A stretch of 64,000 bases of DNA from Myrica gale (GCA_963930655.1 OZ005620.1:6401001-6465000), one strand, 5' to 3'; counted from the first letter of the stretch, positions 53,685 through 64,000 are shown. Numbers and translations are program-made. The notes: generated from the sequence alone by a model not told the origin.

Positions 53685-54955
53685 TTTGTTTTCTCTTTTG
53701 AAAACTCTGATGAACTTTCCAACTTTTGAAACTCGCTTTACTTTTGGCTTGGGAACTTAGGCAATTCCGAGGACGGAATTGATTTTAAGTGGGGGAGGAT
53801 GTAACAACCCTCTCTTTTTCACCTGTTTGACATATATAAAACTTAGTATAATATGCTTATTTGAGTTTACTAGTTTAAATTATTTCTTTATTGAACTTAC
53901 ATTTTTTTTAATGTACTTGCTTGCATATTTTAATTCTCCAAATTTTCAATTATGTTGTTACATGTGTTTTTATATTACCGAGTTGGATAATTGCTTTTAT
54001 TTGTTGCTTTTACTTGGTTATTACTTTTATATCTTGGTAATTAATGTTTACATCCTTGCAATATCAGTCATGAAGTCTCATGTGTGGCCGATCATGTATA
54101 AAGGCCAACTATGTGTTTTATTTTTTATTTTTTGTTCCTCATTTAGCCGACTGCATGGAGTGGTTTGATTGGCCCTCATCTTGTCTTTTATGTATATATT
54201 TATACATTGGCATGCAAGGGCAGTTCATGGCTTTTGAATGGACAAAAAGATTTGAAGCAATCACAAAGATTGCCTAGGAAATGTTTGAACGAACACTTGA
54301 GCCAACTACTCCCCTTGCTGCCCCTTGCACCCAATTATTTTGTTAGCTTATCTGCGTAAACTTCAGCTCATGATTACCTAGGGAAGAAATGCTTGCACAC
54401 ATGGCTCAAATACTCTTCTTGGCCGACCGAATGACCCTGTGAAGGAGTTACCGTCTCTGAGTTAACCATCAGCACATCAATTGCCCCTAAAGACTTAGGC
54501 TGCACCAGTAGACCATAGGGTAAGGAGGGGACTTCGTTACCAACGAAAGGAAGAGTGATAGTGAGTGATAACAAAGGCTTTGTCGCATGAGGAAACTGCC
54601 TTCTGACCGAGACAAGAGAGAAAGGAGATAATCAAGAGAGAAAGGAGAGTCCGAATGAAAGTAAGAGAGAAAGGAGAGGACCAAGGGTGAAGGAGAAAAA
54701 CCCAAGGGTGCAAGGAGAAATCAGCCGGTCAGCCCTTGCCCCCCCTCTTTTAGGAAGTTCGGTCTTCTTCTTGTTTTTGTCTCCTTCTCATACTTTTTAA
54801 ATGTTTGTTTTTTAGGTGTTTTAAGTGCTTTAGCTTTTACCTTTGCTCAAAGTCTTTTGCCGAACCAATCAGGTAAGGGAGAACCTTCAGCTGCATGTAG
54901 AACTTTGGGAAGAAAAAGTAATTTTGTTGGCCTTTTCTGCGTAAAAGTTTGACAT

Positions 54956-55257
54956 TGTCGTGTTATGCATGCTGGTCTTTGTGATGAATCTTTGTTCTTC
55001 TTTAGAAAACATGTTACTGCCACATAGGTGCAGGTGATAGACTTTAATACCTGCCGGTTCCTTTTATGAACTCCTTGTTGGCTTTTATGAAGATGCAAAC
55101 TTGATCTTGCCGTGTTATACTTGCTGGTTTTTGTGATAAATCTTTGTTTTTTTTAGAAAACATGCTACTGCCATATAGGTGCAGGTGGTAGACGTTAATA
55201 CCTGCTGATTTCTTTTATGAACCCATTGTTGGCTTTTATGAAGATGTATTCTTGATA
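54956..55257. repeat. 150-bp tandem duplication inside the LTR
   Basis: The phrases gtgttat.c.tgctggt.tttgtgat, agaaaacatg.tactgcca and ggcttttatgaagatg each occur twice with a period of about 152. A partial third start follows at 55258. Confidence 0.8.
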
Positions 55258-56695
55258 TTGTCGCATTATACTCTTGCTAGATATTGTTTTGTTTGATGTT
55301 TTGCTCTTTTGATACTCATTTTCGGTGCTGTTATGTAAGGGGGTTCTAGAGTTGCATGTTGGTGGTGTGGAAAAACAAAAATATATATACATATAAAATC
55401 TGGTCGTACATGTCCATTTGGAGGTTTTGATGTCCCTTTTTTTCAGCCACAAACATTACCGTCCAGCTTAGAGTTCTTGTGATTTCTTTTGTGTATTTTG
55501 TTCCTATACCTGTATTTTTATGCTACCTGATAATTCCATACGTGCTCTGAAATCTTGTAATGTGTGCAAAGATATTAGTTTAAGGGTTTGTATTGGCTAA
55601 TTACTAAGAACACAACATGCAAATAGGCCTAATGATACCATTGGTGGAAAAACAAGTCACTGTCCAAAACCGCCTATAGAAATACTTGGAATTTTGACAT
55701 GAAACTTTCCAGATAGCATTTTTAAGTACTCAATAGACCCCAGTAAAAATTTCAGGGCAATTGGATGTCGGTAAATGTCGAAAATGCCCCTGGAGGTCTC
55801 TAGGGGTAGTTTTGGCACTTCACTCAGAAAGTGGGGGTAAAAAGGTCCAAACGGAAGAAATAAATTTATGGCTGTGTAGAGCATGAAAAATAGATGAGAA
55901 ACCCCAAATTTGAGCCCAAACTATGTATTATTAGGGGCCCAAATCACAAGGCCCGTTTAGTGATCTAAATGGACCTTAGGCCCGTTAACCCCATATAAGC
56001 CCATAACGTTTTGAAAATTAAAAGGCAGGCCCAATAGGGTCTGAGAGGACCCCAGGCACCTGTAACTGGAGGTTTAGTGCAGAATTAGCAATATTTATAA
56101 GAATACATGTTTAATGCTTCAATATCTGTACTTTTTATCGTTCATGTCTTAAAAATTGCAACCACATCGTTTGTCCGTGTTACCATTCAGATCATGTGAT
56201 ATTTTTCGATGTATACAATGTACATATATCATGGTCATTCATTGATTTCATTCACATCATAAGAGGGAAAACAAGTGTGAGGAACCCCAAGCCTGCGAGG
56301 TGATTCCCGAAGAAAGAGTGACGGTACCGGGCACATGAGGAGAGTGCAACCCCCCACTACAGGGAGTGGGTGGGCTCCTTCTGGACGCTTCGACGTAATT
56401 TTTAAGGTCCTGGTGTAGGTGACACGGGACAGTCCCACGAGGAGAGGAGGGACGCACAACCCGACTCTGGGGGTGAACAGAGCAAACACCGGGAATACCT
56501 CAGGAAACCAACAAATGAGTAAATGCATTTCAATTGCATCGACATACATTTCTTACATTAATTCTTGTATGTGGAAATTGTTAGTGTTCTGATGTTTCCC
56601 ATTTAAGGCATGTACTGTGATGTATGAACTTGTTTCCTCCTCCCCAACCTTACTGAGTCGTTAGGACTCACCCTTTTTCCTATTGTTTACTTTGT

Positions 56696-57004
56696 ATGTT
56701 TGGCGGCAATCTACAAACTTGGCAGATGATGATTTTCTCGTGCGAGCAGACCCTGGACTTTGATACACATGTTTTAGTTGTTAAGATCCGGATTTACGTT
56801 ACAGACACCTTTGAGGTATACTTGGGGTACGAACCCCAACGGTTCCTCAAGGGTCCACCCCTGCCCCCACTTCCCCGCGTGGAGGACTTCGGTCTAGTAG
56901 ATGTAGATCCAGCCCTCCTGCATATCGTACCCCCTCCACCGGCAGAGAGCACCGGTGAGATGGTGTTTATTGATCTGACCTCCGACACCGAGCCAGAGGA
57001 CTAG
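56696..57004 (+). CDS. ORF inside the LTR, 102 aa, SIM-like end
   Basis: The frame is open from 56696. The second half is richer in GC than its surroundings, Pro-rich (LKGPPLPPLPRVEDFG) and acidic, and ends MVFIDLTSDTEPED at the stop. (V/I)DLT followed by Ser and acidic residues is the classical SUMO-interaction motif. A 5' exon could join at the cttggcag|atgatg site (about 56725). There is no other family match, and coding status is uncertain. Confidence 0.4.
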   Translation: MFGGNLQTWQMMIFSCEQTLDFDTHVLVVKIRIYVTDTFEVYLGYEPQRFLKGPPLPPLPRVEDFGLVDVDPALLHIVPPPPAESTGEMVFIDLTSDTEPED

Positions 57005-57578
57005 ACATCATCGACTTTTATCACTCTTTTTAGTTGGGTTTTCAGTTTTGCAGTTTTGCAGTTTCACAGACTTTCTAGTATGGAAAGCTTTAGACAACTT
57101 CCACTTTTGAGGTTATCTTCTCTTTACTTTTGTATCCTCGTGAAGGATTTTGGTTATTTGTAAAAGAGAGATTTCGTGTTACTAGTGGATAAATTGTGTA
57201 TTTACATTTTCGATATTTTCTCTTATTCTATTTTCTTCCTTGCGCCACATATGATTTTATTTTCCTAACTTGCACTTCTTTATAATTGCTCTTGATTTTA
57301 TTACAATTCTATTTCCGCAATTATTTCACTTTATCTTCCTTATTCACTTAAGAACTTTCAAACTCCTGGACTTATTTGGGTTTCTTTAAAATATATCACT
57401 TTTCCTCCGTTATTGTATTCCTACTTTTAAAACCAATTGTAATTAAATGATTCCGCAAAGCTTTTTCAAAGTCAATCGCCAGGACTTATGAGAATCAATT
57501 CGTGCCGTAATCCTCATCTGTGTGCATACCATCACTATAGGTGAGTCTAAGGGGTAAGTACGGGCATGGGGCGTGACA

Positions 57579-58946
57579 CCATATAACCCATCCAACCATG
57601 CATTATCATCTAATTGATAAGTCTCAATTAGATATTTCCAATTTTCCTCAAACTGTTCACATGTTTCGGATTCATACACACAATTGTTTAAGGCAACCCT
57701 TATACCATCGAAGTAAGGATGTGATGCAAACTTCTCTGGTAGTTTTCTCATAATGTGCCACAAACAATACCTATGTCGTGTTGTATCACCGAAAATAATT
57801 TCAATTGCATTCTTCATAGATCTAGCCTGATCTGTTAAAATTGTACTTGGAGCTTTACCATTCATGCAACCCAACCAACTTTGAAACAACCAAACAAATG
57901 TTTCGGTATTCTCGCTTGAGATTAGTGCTGCCCCAAATAGTATTGACTGACCATGATGATTCACACCTACGAAAGGAGCAAATGGCATATCGTAGCGATT
58001 GGTCAAGTACGTAGTGTCAAATGAAATAACATCCCCAAAGTATTCATATGCCGCTCTACTTCGTGCATCAGCCCAAAAAATATTTTGCAACCTACAATCA
58101 TCATCTATGTCCATCACATAATAAAAGCCAGGATTTTTCTGTTGCATTCTACTAAAATACTCACTAAGTGCTTGACCACCTCCTTTACCAAGCCGAAGCT
58201 CTCTTGCCTTGTTAATAAAATTCCGACAATCTCGCTCTACAAAGGAAACATTTTCATACCCCCCATTTCAACAACAAGAGATGTAAAATTCTTACTTGCA
58301 CGTATTCCAACTCTGTCATTTATTTCTAACCTTCTTTTCACAGAAGCATCTATTTTCCTATGACATCTCATTAACCTTGTTTTGCCTGGACTTAGACTGT
58401 GGTTATGTTCAATCACAACCTTAGTCAACATCCACTTTCCATTCCCACATAACATTGCACAAATCCTGGCTGGACAATTCGTTTTAATTGTTGTTGGTAC
58501 GACATCATTTTTTGTTGTTCTTTGTTTGCCTTGCCTAAAACAAGCATAAGTTACGTGTCTGACAACCCCCCCACTTTTTTTAATGCCTCTTTTAACCACA
58601 GCAAAACCATCTTGCTTCGCATACTGTACATAGTAACGTAAAACTTCATCTGCCGAATCAAATATCATTGATTACTTAGATTCTTCACATTTATCAGCTT
58701 CATCTATCACCTCATGCAGCACATCATTTTCTTCTTTATCACCCAACTCTAAATTACATAAAAAAATAAATAAGAAATGCAATTTTCAAAAAGCCTTAAT
58801 TGGGAACCAAAAAAATAATTTGACGCTAAATTATCAATATGACAAGTCTAACCAATTTCGGGGTCATCTTCGTCGGTTAAATCATTGTCGTTGTACTCAG
58901 ATTCAACTTCTCCCTCATTCTCCAAGCGTGAACTTGAACACTCCAT
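57579..58946 (-). pseudogene. FAR1-like MULE transposase, truncated
   Basis: Exon 1 (58946-58853, MECSSSRLENEGEVES...) splices by GT-AG to exon 2 at 58748. An in-frame TAA lies just before MIFDSADEVLRYYVQYAKQD. The FAR1-type zinc domain has TNCPARICAML and VIEHNHSLSP. A frameshift falls in a six-G run (about 58256). The MULE core follows: VISFDTTYL (first Asp), ILTDQARSMKNA (second Asp), RYCLWHIMRKLP (CxxH). The gene ends at 57579, where the chromovirus LTR begins, so the third catalytic residue and the SWIM finger are lost. It is the transposase of the surrounding MULE by position. Confidence 0.85.
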
Positions 58947-59182
58947 TTAGAATAACTGCAAAAGCAAACGATTGACGCGATTATCTGCATTAGTTTCCAA
59001 ATAGAAACATGTCCAAGCACTTTTGCCATACTCATTACATTAGTTATAATTCAATCTAACACTTGCAGCGGGTAGAAGTTTACTATATTCATGCTCAAGT
59101 TAAGAAGTGCTACAATAAATATTAAAAAAAAATAGTCAAACATATATCTTCTTACTATTTCACAAAATTTCATAAAACTCTT

Positions 59183-59335
59183 AAATGTCCCACACAGATC
59201 AAGCTAATTTAGTAATTTTTCAGTTTGAACCAGGAGATCAAGCTAATCTTAAATGTCCCACACAGATCAAGCTAATCTTAAATGTCCTACACAGATCAAA
59301 ATTAAATGTCCCAGACATGATCAAGCTAATGGGTT
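59183..59335. repeat. 29-bp tandem repeat near the right TIR
   Basis: Three to four copies of aaatgtcccacacagatcaa followed by gctaatctt, with one copy displaced by 'cagtttgaaccaggag'. The plus strand also reads as a short repetitive frame, which is taken as chance. Confidence 0.8.
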
Positions 59336-59409
59336 CACCGTTCAAATTCATCTTCTAAAGTCAAAGAACAGAAAAAATTGCAAGCATATATTTGAACAAA
59401 AAAAAAATT

Positions 59410-59758
59410 ACAGTAGATTTAGGGGCGAAACCCAGCAAAACCCAAACTTACAGTAGATTTACAGCCGCCCGAAACCCAGCCAAGCAAATTTTGGTTCGGG
59501 AATGTTTGATTTGAGGGCAAATCGACGGGGAGAGAGGAATGCGTAAATTTGGGGGCAAAAGCTCCGGGAGGGAGACAAGTTTGATTTGGGGGCAAATGTG
59601 TGGGGAGAGAGAGACCCGTGAACCTATAGAGGCAGGAAACAAACCGGTCTAAACATAAAAATCGGTCTAAAAATTAAAAAGCAAACGGTTTACACTTATA
59701 ACGGGGCCCACCAGAGAAATCAGTTTTATATTCGGTAGGCGAACGTCAAGCGTTCCTC
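59410..59758 (-). repeat. Right TIR of the MULE
   Basis: About 349 bp, an inverted copy of 49933-50292. It is G-rich ('gggggcaaa') with 'tttacagtagattt' at its inner edge. Confidence 0.9.
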
Positions 59759-59767
59759 TTCTTTTTT

Positions 59768-61574
59768 ATACTTGTACTTAACTGGAGCTCAACTCAAATG
59801 GATTTTACTAAATTAGTCTATGTTTCACTTTCATTTTTTTTTAAATGAGTTCAGTTTTGTTCAACAATATATCTACTTCGGTTTTGGCCTCTTCCATTTT
59901 TGGGCAGGTTCGTTTTGAGAAAATTTGTTGAATTCTAAGAATAGTGTGAATATTTAGGTGATGTTTGAACTTTTTTAGTATGCGTGTAAGAGTAATGTTA
60001 TGAGTATAAATTTAAAAAGATATATTCAAATTCTAGAATTTTTAGCCAAACAAACATGTCCTTTGTTTCTTATGAATCTAATTTACAGCTTAAACTTAAT
60101 TATTGGAGTTGGCCACCTCGCCCCTCGACTAGGCTCGAGATTTGAATATGTACTCTTTTTATGGTCTTAATTTTGGAACCTCTCACCTGCTACCAATTAT
60201 TTGAGGCTACCTTAAGGTCAGTGATCAAGTAATTAATAGCTAGGAGATCTTCGTTTAAAAAAAAAATTGTAGGATTCTGATAAAATTATGAATATTTAGG
60301 TGACCTTAAAGTTGTATTGGCATGTGTGCAGAAGTTGTTAAAATGGATTGATGTTTGTAGAAAAAGTAATAAAATGTTGTATTGAAATACATGTATTTTG
60401 TGATGTTTGAATTGTAAAAAAAAACAAAATGTAAATTCTAAAAAAATTGATAAACGAACGTGACCTTAAAAATATACTCTTTTTAATAGTCTTAAGTTTG
60501 AAACCTCTCACGTGCTACTAATTATTTGAGGTTACTCTTAAGATCCGTGATCAGGTAATTAATTAACAAATTTGTGTGCAATAAAAGACTGCTCAAAAGA
60601 TTAATCAAAACGAAACTCGAGATGCCCTCGCCACGCCCTCGAAAAAACAAATCCCAAACTTAAAACTAGAGTTTGGTTGGTTTATTCCAAACCTTTTTCA
60701 TTGTTTTTTCACCGCATCGTTCTCATCTGCTTCTTCAAACTAAATACATCAGATTGTCATTCATAGCTAAGGAAAGTGGCGAATACATTTGTAAAAATCT
60801 GTCAATCAATGATTAGGACAGGTGAGATGGCGGAAGCTTTTGGGCAGGAAAAATGGTAAAGTAGCAGGTAGGACTTATAGTTATAGGTTCCTATAATATT
60901 ATTCTTTTCCTTGTCTCTATATACACTGAGAGTGAGACTTCATGTCGAAGGTCCTCTGCCCTTTCACTTCAATGGACTCGACAACCTTCGCTGTCCGCTT
61001 GTTTATGACAGCGCTCTCTCAATGTCTTCCACCAAACGTCCCTTAGGTGATTGCTTGTCATTCTTCTCTTTTTCTATTTGTCTGGATTCACGACCTCTTT
61101 TGGAAGAACATATATGGATGCAGGATGCTGTTTTAGCTAGCACCAGAACTCGATTGCCTCAAAGTAAGCCAGAGAGAACCTACACGAGAACCTACACTGA
61201 AAGACATCGGAAATTTTTGTTTGCTTTTTCTGCATGTAATCGCTCCTTGAGTGAAACTCATACCGTCCTCTAGAAAGAAAAACTTACACGAAAATAATAT
61301 ATGGAATAACAGCTAGATATAGTTGTCGTCATTCTTTGTATTATTAGGAGGCTTTTTGCAACCATCTTATAGCTAGATCCTAGCAAGCTGATAACTTGTC
61401 TTGAGCTTCATGCGGATGCACTAGATTCATCATTTCCTTCCTTTATATCCTCACGTCAATTCGTACCCAAAAGTTGACACTCAAGTGGTAAGATCATTGA
61501 CCCTAGCTAGAGAAGATAAAAACAACTCCAAATGCTATAGGCTTCAGTTTGTAAAGAGGTCACAAATGTGATGG
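59768..61574. other. Intergenic DNA with two MITE-like copies
   Basis: 59927-60045 (gaattctaagaatagtgtga ... attctagaatttttagcc) and 60269-60446 (gtaggattctgataaaa ... taaattctaaaaaaat) are AT-rich repeat copies. The 120-codon frame at 60911-61273 follows a TATA-like ctctatatacac (about 60914) but has no recognised domain. Its start (MSLYTLRVRLHVEG) and biased composition do not support a real gene. Confidence 0.45.
60269..60446. mobile_element. MITE-like repeat copy
   Basis: It shares gaatatttaggtg.c, aaagttgtattggcatg and aaaaagtaataaaatgttgtatt with 49426-49598. The ends are imperfectly inverted (taggattct / attcta). Confidence 0.6.
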
Positions 61575-62005
61575 ATTAATATTAGGGGTGTCCAAAAAAC
61601 CGGCCGGACCGGACCGGCCAAACCGGCCCGGACCGGACCGGTTTTGACCCAAACCGGTTGACTTTTAGTCAATCGGGTTGACCGGACCGGTAAACCGGTG
61701 TATTCCGGTCCGGTTCCGGGTTACCCTCATGAAAACCCGGGACCGGACCGGAGTATACCTCTCCAAACCGGCCCAAACCGGAAATTGGCCCAAAATGGCA
61801 AGGCTCAACCCAAAAATCGGCCCAAAATGGCATGGCCCAACCCAAAATCGGCCCAAAATGGCATGGCCCAAACCGACCCAGACCGGACCGGTCCGGTCAT
61901 ATAACCGGTCCGGTCCGGTCTATATACTTTGAAAAAGTTCCGGTTTGGCCGGCCAAACAGGACCGAACCGGACCGGACCGGCTGTTGGACACCCCTAATT
62001 AATAT
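61575..62005. mobile_element. Complete non-autonomous hAT element, 415 bp
   Basis: The element spans 61583-61997. It has perfect 13-bp inverted ends TAGGGGTGTCCAA / TTGGACACCCCTA and a perfect 8-bp target duplication attaatat (61575-61582 and 61998-62005). The interior is a dense array of ccggaccgg palindromes with gcccaaaatggcatggccca units. No transposase is encoded, so it would depend on a hAT element elsewhere. Confidence 0.93.
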
Positions 62006-63043
62006 AGTATTATTGAAGGGTCCAAATTTATAGTCTTAAAGCTTTTTAAATTGAGTGATGTCTGTATATGTCTAATTACGAGCCTACAAAGAGACTCTCT
62101 AAGGTAATGCTATATATCAATTATCCTAACCTATCTATTACAAGTAGGGATGAAGCCATGAATTAATCATTGGAGGGGGGGCAATTACATGAAAAAGATT
62201 TTTGAGAGGGTCAAAATGAATAAAAACGTAAAAAAATTCAAAATTTTATTAAAAATGAGTAAAAAAATGCCATTTTTAGGAGCTTTTGGAGGGTTGGGGG
62301 ATCATGGCCCCTGCCAGCCTCCCCGCTTCACTTTCATTAATCAGATTGAAGGAAAACAAAACTACTCTGAAAGTTCAATACAAATGTATATATACAAAAA
62401 AGCTTGACCAATGAGCTCCAAAATCTCACAAACTTATTTGAATAAAAAAGCTTAGCCACTCACGACTTAAATAAATCAAAATTGACTCTAACATGTCAAT
62501 ACAAATATGTATATAGAAAAAACTTGACCCAATGAAAAAATACGCAGTCGCTCGTGATTTAAACGGGGCTGATCAGTGGGTCGAGCACTCTTTTTGAAAA
62601 TTACCATAACGTTGAATCAATTTCATACGGATAATTTATCAAGTCCGTCCGAATTGATGCATGTAAATTAATGTCAAGATTTCTCTCATTATCTAAAAAA
62701 AAATCCAATCCCTCCTATTTCTAAGAAACGTGCAAATATGAACTGTAATTTGTTTCTCTCCCTTCACAAATATAATAGTGAGAGTTGGAGAAAGTATTAA
62801 AACCTTGCAATGATTCACTAGAAACTAATAAATGTTAAACGACTGTAGGATAATCGACATTTTCGAAAACGATGAGGAGCAAAGTAGCAATATTTTTATA
62901 TTCCACTGGCTCTCGACTAGAGCGGATTTTTTATATTATCCCCGAGGAAAAGATGAAGCTTTCCAACAGACCAGATGGCTTAACTTCCGCACCATAGGGA
63001 AATTGGAAACGCATATAGTAAGTTTGATATATATATGAAAAGG
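62006..63043. other. AT-rich intergenic DNA
   Basis: No gene, RNA or transposon boundary was recognised. Frames at 62189-62407 and 62832-63038 are short and featureless. Confidence 0.45.
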
Positions 63044-64000
63044 TTTTTTTTTCTCGAAAACAACTAATATATTAAAAAAAGACTAAACAACGAACATCAC
63101 AGGACTGACTACAGGACAGACCGACACAGACACAACCAGCAAGACCCTCCAACGGATCAGAGGAACCACTATATACTCCATGCAGGGCAGAGGGAGTGAT
63201 GACCGGACATAGTAGGCAGAGCTACTAGGACCTGGACAAGCCGGAATAGCGCCACAAGGGACGCGAAGCGAGACCCAACAAAGGGTCGGATAAAAGCCAC
63301 AAGGGCTCGGATAAGCCCACAGAAGGGGCGGACAGACAACAACGAGACAAAACAAACAAGCCCGAAACAGAGGGGCAAACCCAAACGGGTGAAAACACGA
63401 CACAACATGAGCCCGAAACAGAGGGACAGGCCAAAACAGGCGACCACAAACCAACAAGCAAGCCCGAAACACAGGGGCCGACCCAAACGGGTTTATTACA
63501 AGACGGACAGAAACCGGCGGTGGCGCGTGCGGCGGACGTGGCGGCGCGTGGTGGATGGCAGGGCGAAACCGTGGTGGAAAATGGAGCGCAGGAGCCACAC
63601 GATCCACTCCGGGGGAGAATGGCTGGGTTCGGGGGGCGGAGAGGCAGCCACGCGCGGCAAAGATCCGCCGCGCGTCAGATCCACGCGCCGCGCGTGCGGC
63701 GCGTGCATAAAGAGCGGCCACCGTTTCGGCGTCGGGGAAGATGGATCTGGAAGCTCTCGGCGGGAGGAAACCAACCAGCCGGCGCGTGCGTGTCCAAAGG
63801 AGACGGAGAACGCCGGAAACCGAGTGGAAGCCACCTGCAAGAAAAAACCAAAAACCACCCCAACAGAGCCACCACCGACCGGACCGGAGAGAAGGAAAGG
63901 GAAAAGGGAAGAGGGAGAGAGGAAAAAGAGAAGAAAAAAGGAGGAGGGGGTGAAGGAACCGGAGCTCCCCCCTCCACCGTAAGAGCACTGTGGATAGGCG
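63044..64000 (-). mobile_element. GC-rich retroposon-like segment at window edge
   Basis: On the minus strand the segment ends ...TTAGTTGTTTTCGAGAAAAAAAA (poly-T on plus at 63044-63052), like a retroposon tail. The body is much richer in GC than its surroundings and contains three 51-bp-spaced copies of cccgaaacagagggg-type units (63361, 63412, 63463). One frame is open for 301 codons but is Arg/Pro/Cys-biased with no domain. The other end may lie outside the window. Confidence 0.4.

Larger units (their letters stand above)
52063..57578 (+). mobile_element. 5'-truncated Ty3/gypsy chromovirus nested in the MULE
   Basis: The element starts inside the integrase zinc region (about 52063). It continues through the integrase core, a GPY/F module, a chromodomain-like end, an extra short ORF and a polypurine tract (aagtgggggaggat), and ends in a long 3' LTR. 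Gag, protease, RT and RNase H and the 5' LTR are missing. Its right edge interrupts the MULE transposase gene at 57578/57579. Confidence 0.82.
53800..57578 (+). repeat. 3.8-kb 3' LTR of the chromovirus
   Basis: It starts TGTAACAACCCTC immediately after the polypurine tract and ends GGGGCGTGACA, where MULE transposase sequence resumes. TG...CA ends fit an LTR. The interior has a tandem duplication at about 54956-55257 and a 102-codon ORF at 56696-57004. The size is large but within the range of Tekay-type LTRs. No 5' LTR is present for comparison, so the right end rests on the resumed transposase sequence. Confidence 0.7.
49924..59767. mobile_element. 9.8-kb MULE with long TIRs and 9-bp TSD
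   Basis: The element spans 49933-59758. Terminal inverted repeats at 49933-50292 and 59410-59758 begin GAGGAACGCTTG and differ at few positions, apart from a 12-bp indel near the tip. Both sides are flanked by ttctttttt (49924-49932 and 59759-59767), the 9-bp duplication expected of Mutator-type transposition. Inside, on the minus strand, is a broken FAR1-like transposase gene. A chromovirus (52063-57578) is nested in it. The element is inactive in cis because its transposase is broken. Confidence 0.88.

Noticed and set aside
59183..59335. CRISPR-like spaced repeats
   Set aside because: The units are contiguous tandem repeats without regular unique spacers, and the context is a plant nuclear transposon.
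59253..59456. 67-codon repetitive frame
   Set aside because: It is created by the 29-bp tandem repeat at 59183-59335.
60911..61273. 120-codon frame with a TATA-like sequence upstream
   Set aside because: No recognised domain, homologous pattern or exon continuation. One open frame of this size is expected by chance.
63389..63982. 197-codon plus-strand frame in the GC-rich edge block
   Set aside because: Both strands are open because of high GC content. The composition is Arg/Gly/Lys repetitive and no domain is visible.

Overview
The window comes from the nuclear genome of a dicot plant. Three lines of evidence support this: intron-rich genes whose products match plant nuclear proteins (a PWWP/PDP-family protein, the kinase–phosphatase fusion PANK2, and the mitochondrial Fe–S scaffold ISU), AT-rich intergenic DNA, and a dense load of plant-type transposable elements (Ty1/copia, Ty3/gypsy chromovirus, L1-type LINE, MULE, hAT, MITE-like repeats). 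The species cannot be read from the sequence.

There are three host genes, all on the minus strand. (1) 4091-7771 is an uninterrupted CDS for a 1226-residue PWWP-domain protein with an RRM-like C-terminus, probably a chromatin reader of the PDP type. (2) 17856-35329 is a 22-exon gene for pantothenate kinase 2 fused to a DUF89 phosphatase. I placed every exon. Two consecutive introns start with GC instead of GT, and exon 18 carries a 2-nt frame loss in an AG repeat that would truncate the protein just before the phosphatase active site. (3) 46300-48743 is a three-exon gene for the mitochondrial iron–sulfur scaffold protein ISU (170 aa), with its catalytic cysteines intact. PANK2 acts at the first step of CoA synthesis and ISU in mitochondrial Fe–S assembly. 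Plant genes are not in operons, so no joint regulation is implied.

Most of the rest is transposon-derived. 1-2400: AT-rich DNA, a gypsy-like tail with a 259-bp tandem duplication, and an RNase H fragment. 9909-14632: a degenerate minus-strand copia element containing a MITE. 14633-17140: a truncated MuDR-type MULE joined to a GC-rich palindromic repeat. The PANK2 introns hold one near-full LINE (27651-33200) and two LINE tails. 37069-42031: a degenerate copia element whose two ends do not match each other. 42783-43925 and 61583-61997: two non-autonomous hAT elements, each with an 8-bp target duplication. 44589-44816: a long-armed hairpin. 49933-59758: a 9.8-kb FAR1-like MULE with terminal inverted repeats of about 350 bp and a 9-bp target duplication. 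Inside it sit tandem repeats, an internal fragment of the same terminal repeat, and a 5.5-kb 5'-truncated gypsy chromovirus with a 3.8-kb LTR. 63044-64000: a GC-rich retroposon-like segment cut by the window edge.

No tRNA, rRNA or CRISPR array was recognised. The features most worth following up are the PANK2 lesion and GC-AG introns, the nested MULE, the mismatched copia ends, and the two extra ORFs of the gypsy element. One of those ORFs lies inside the LTR and ends in a SUMO-interaction-like motif.
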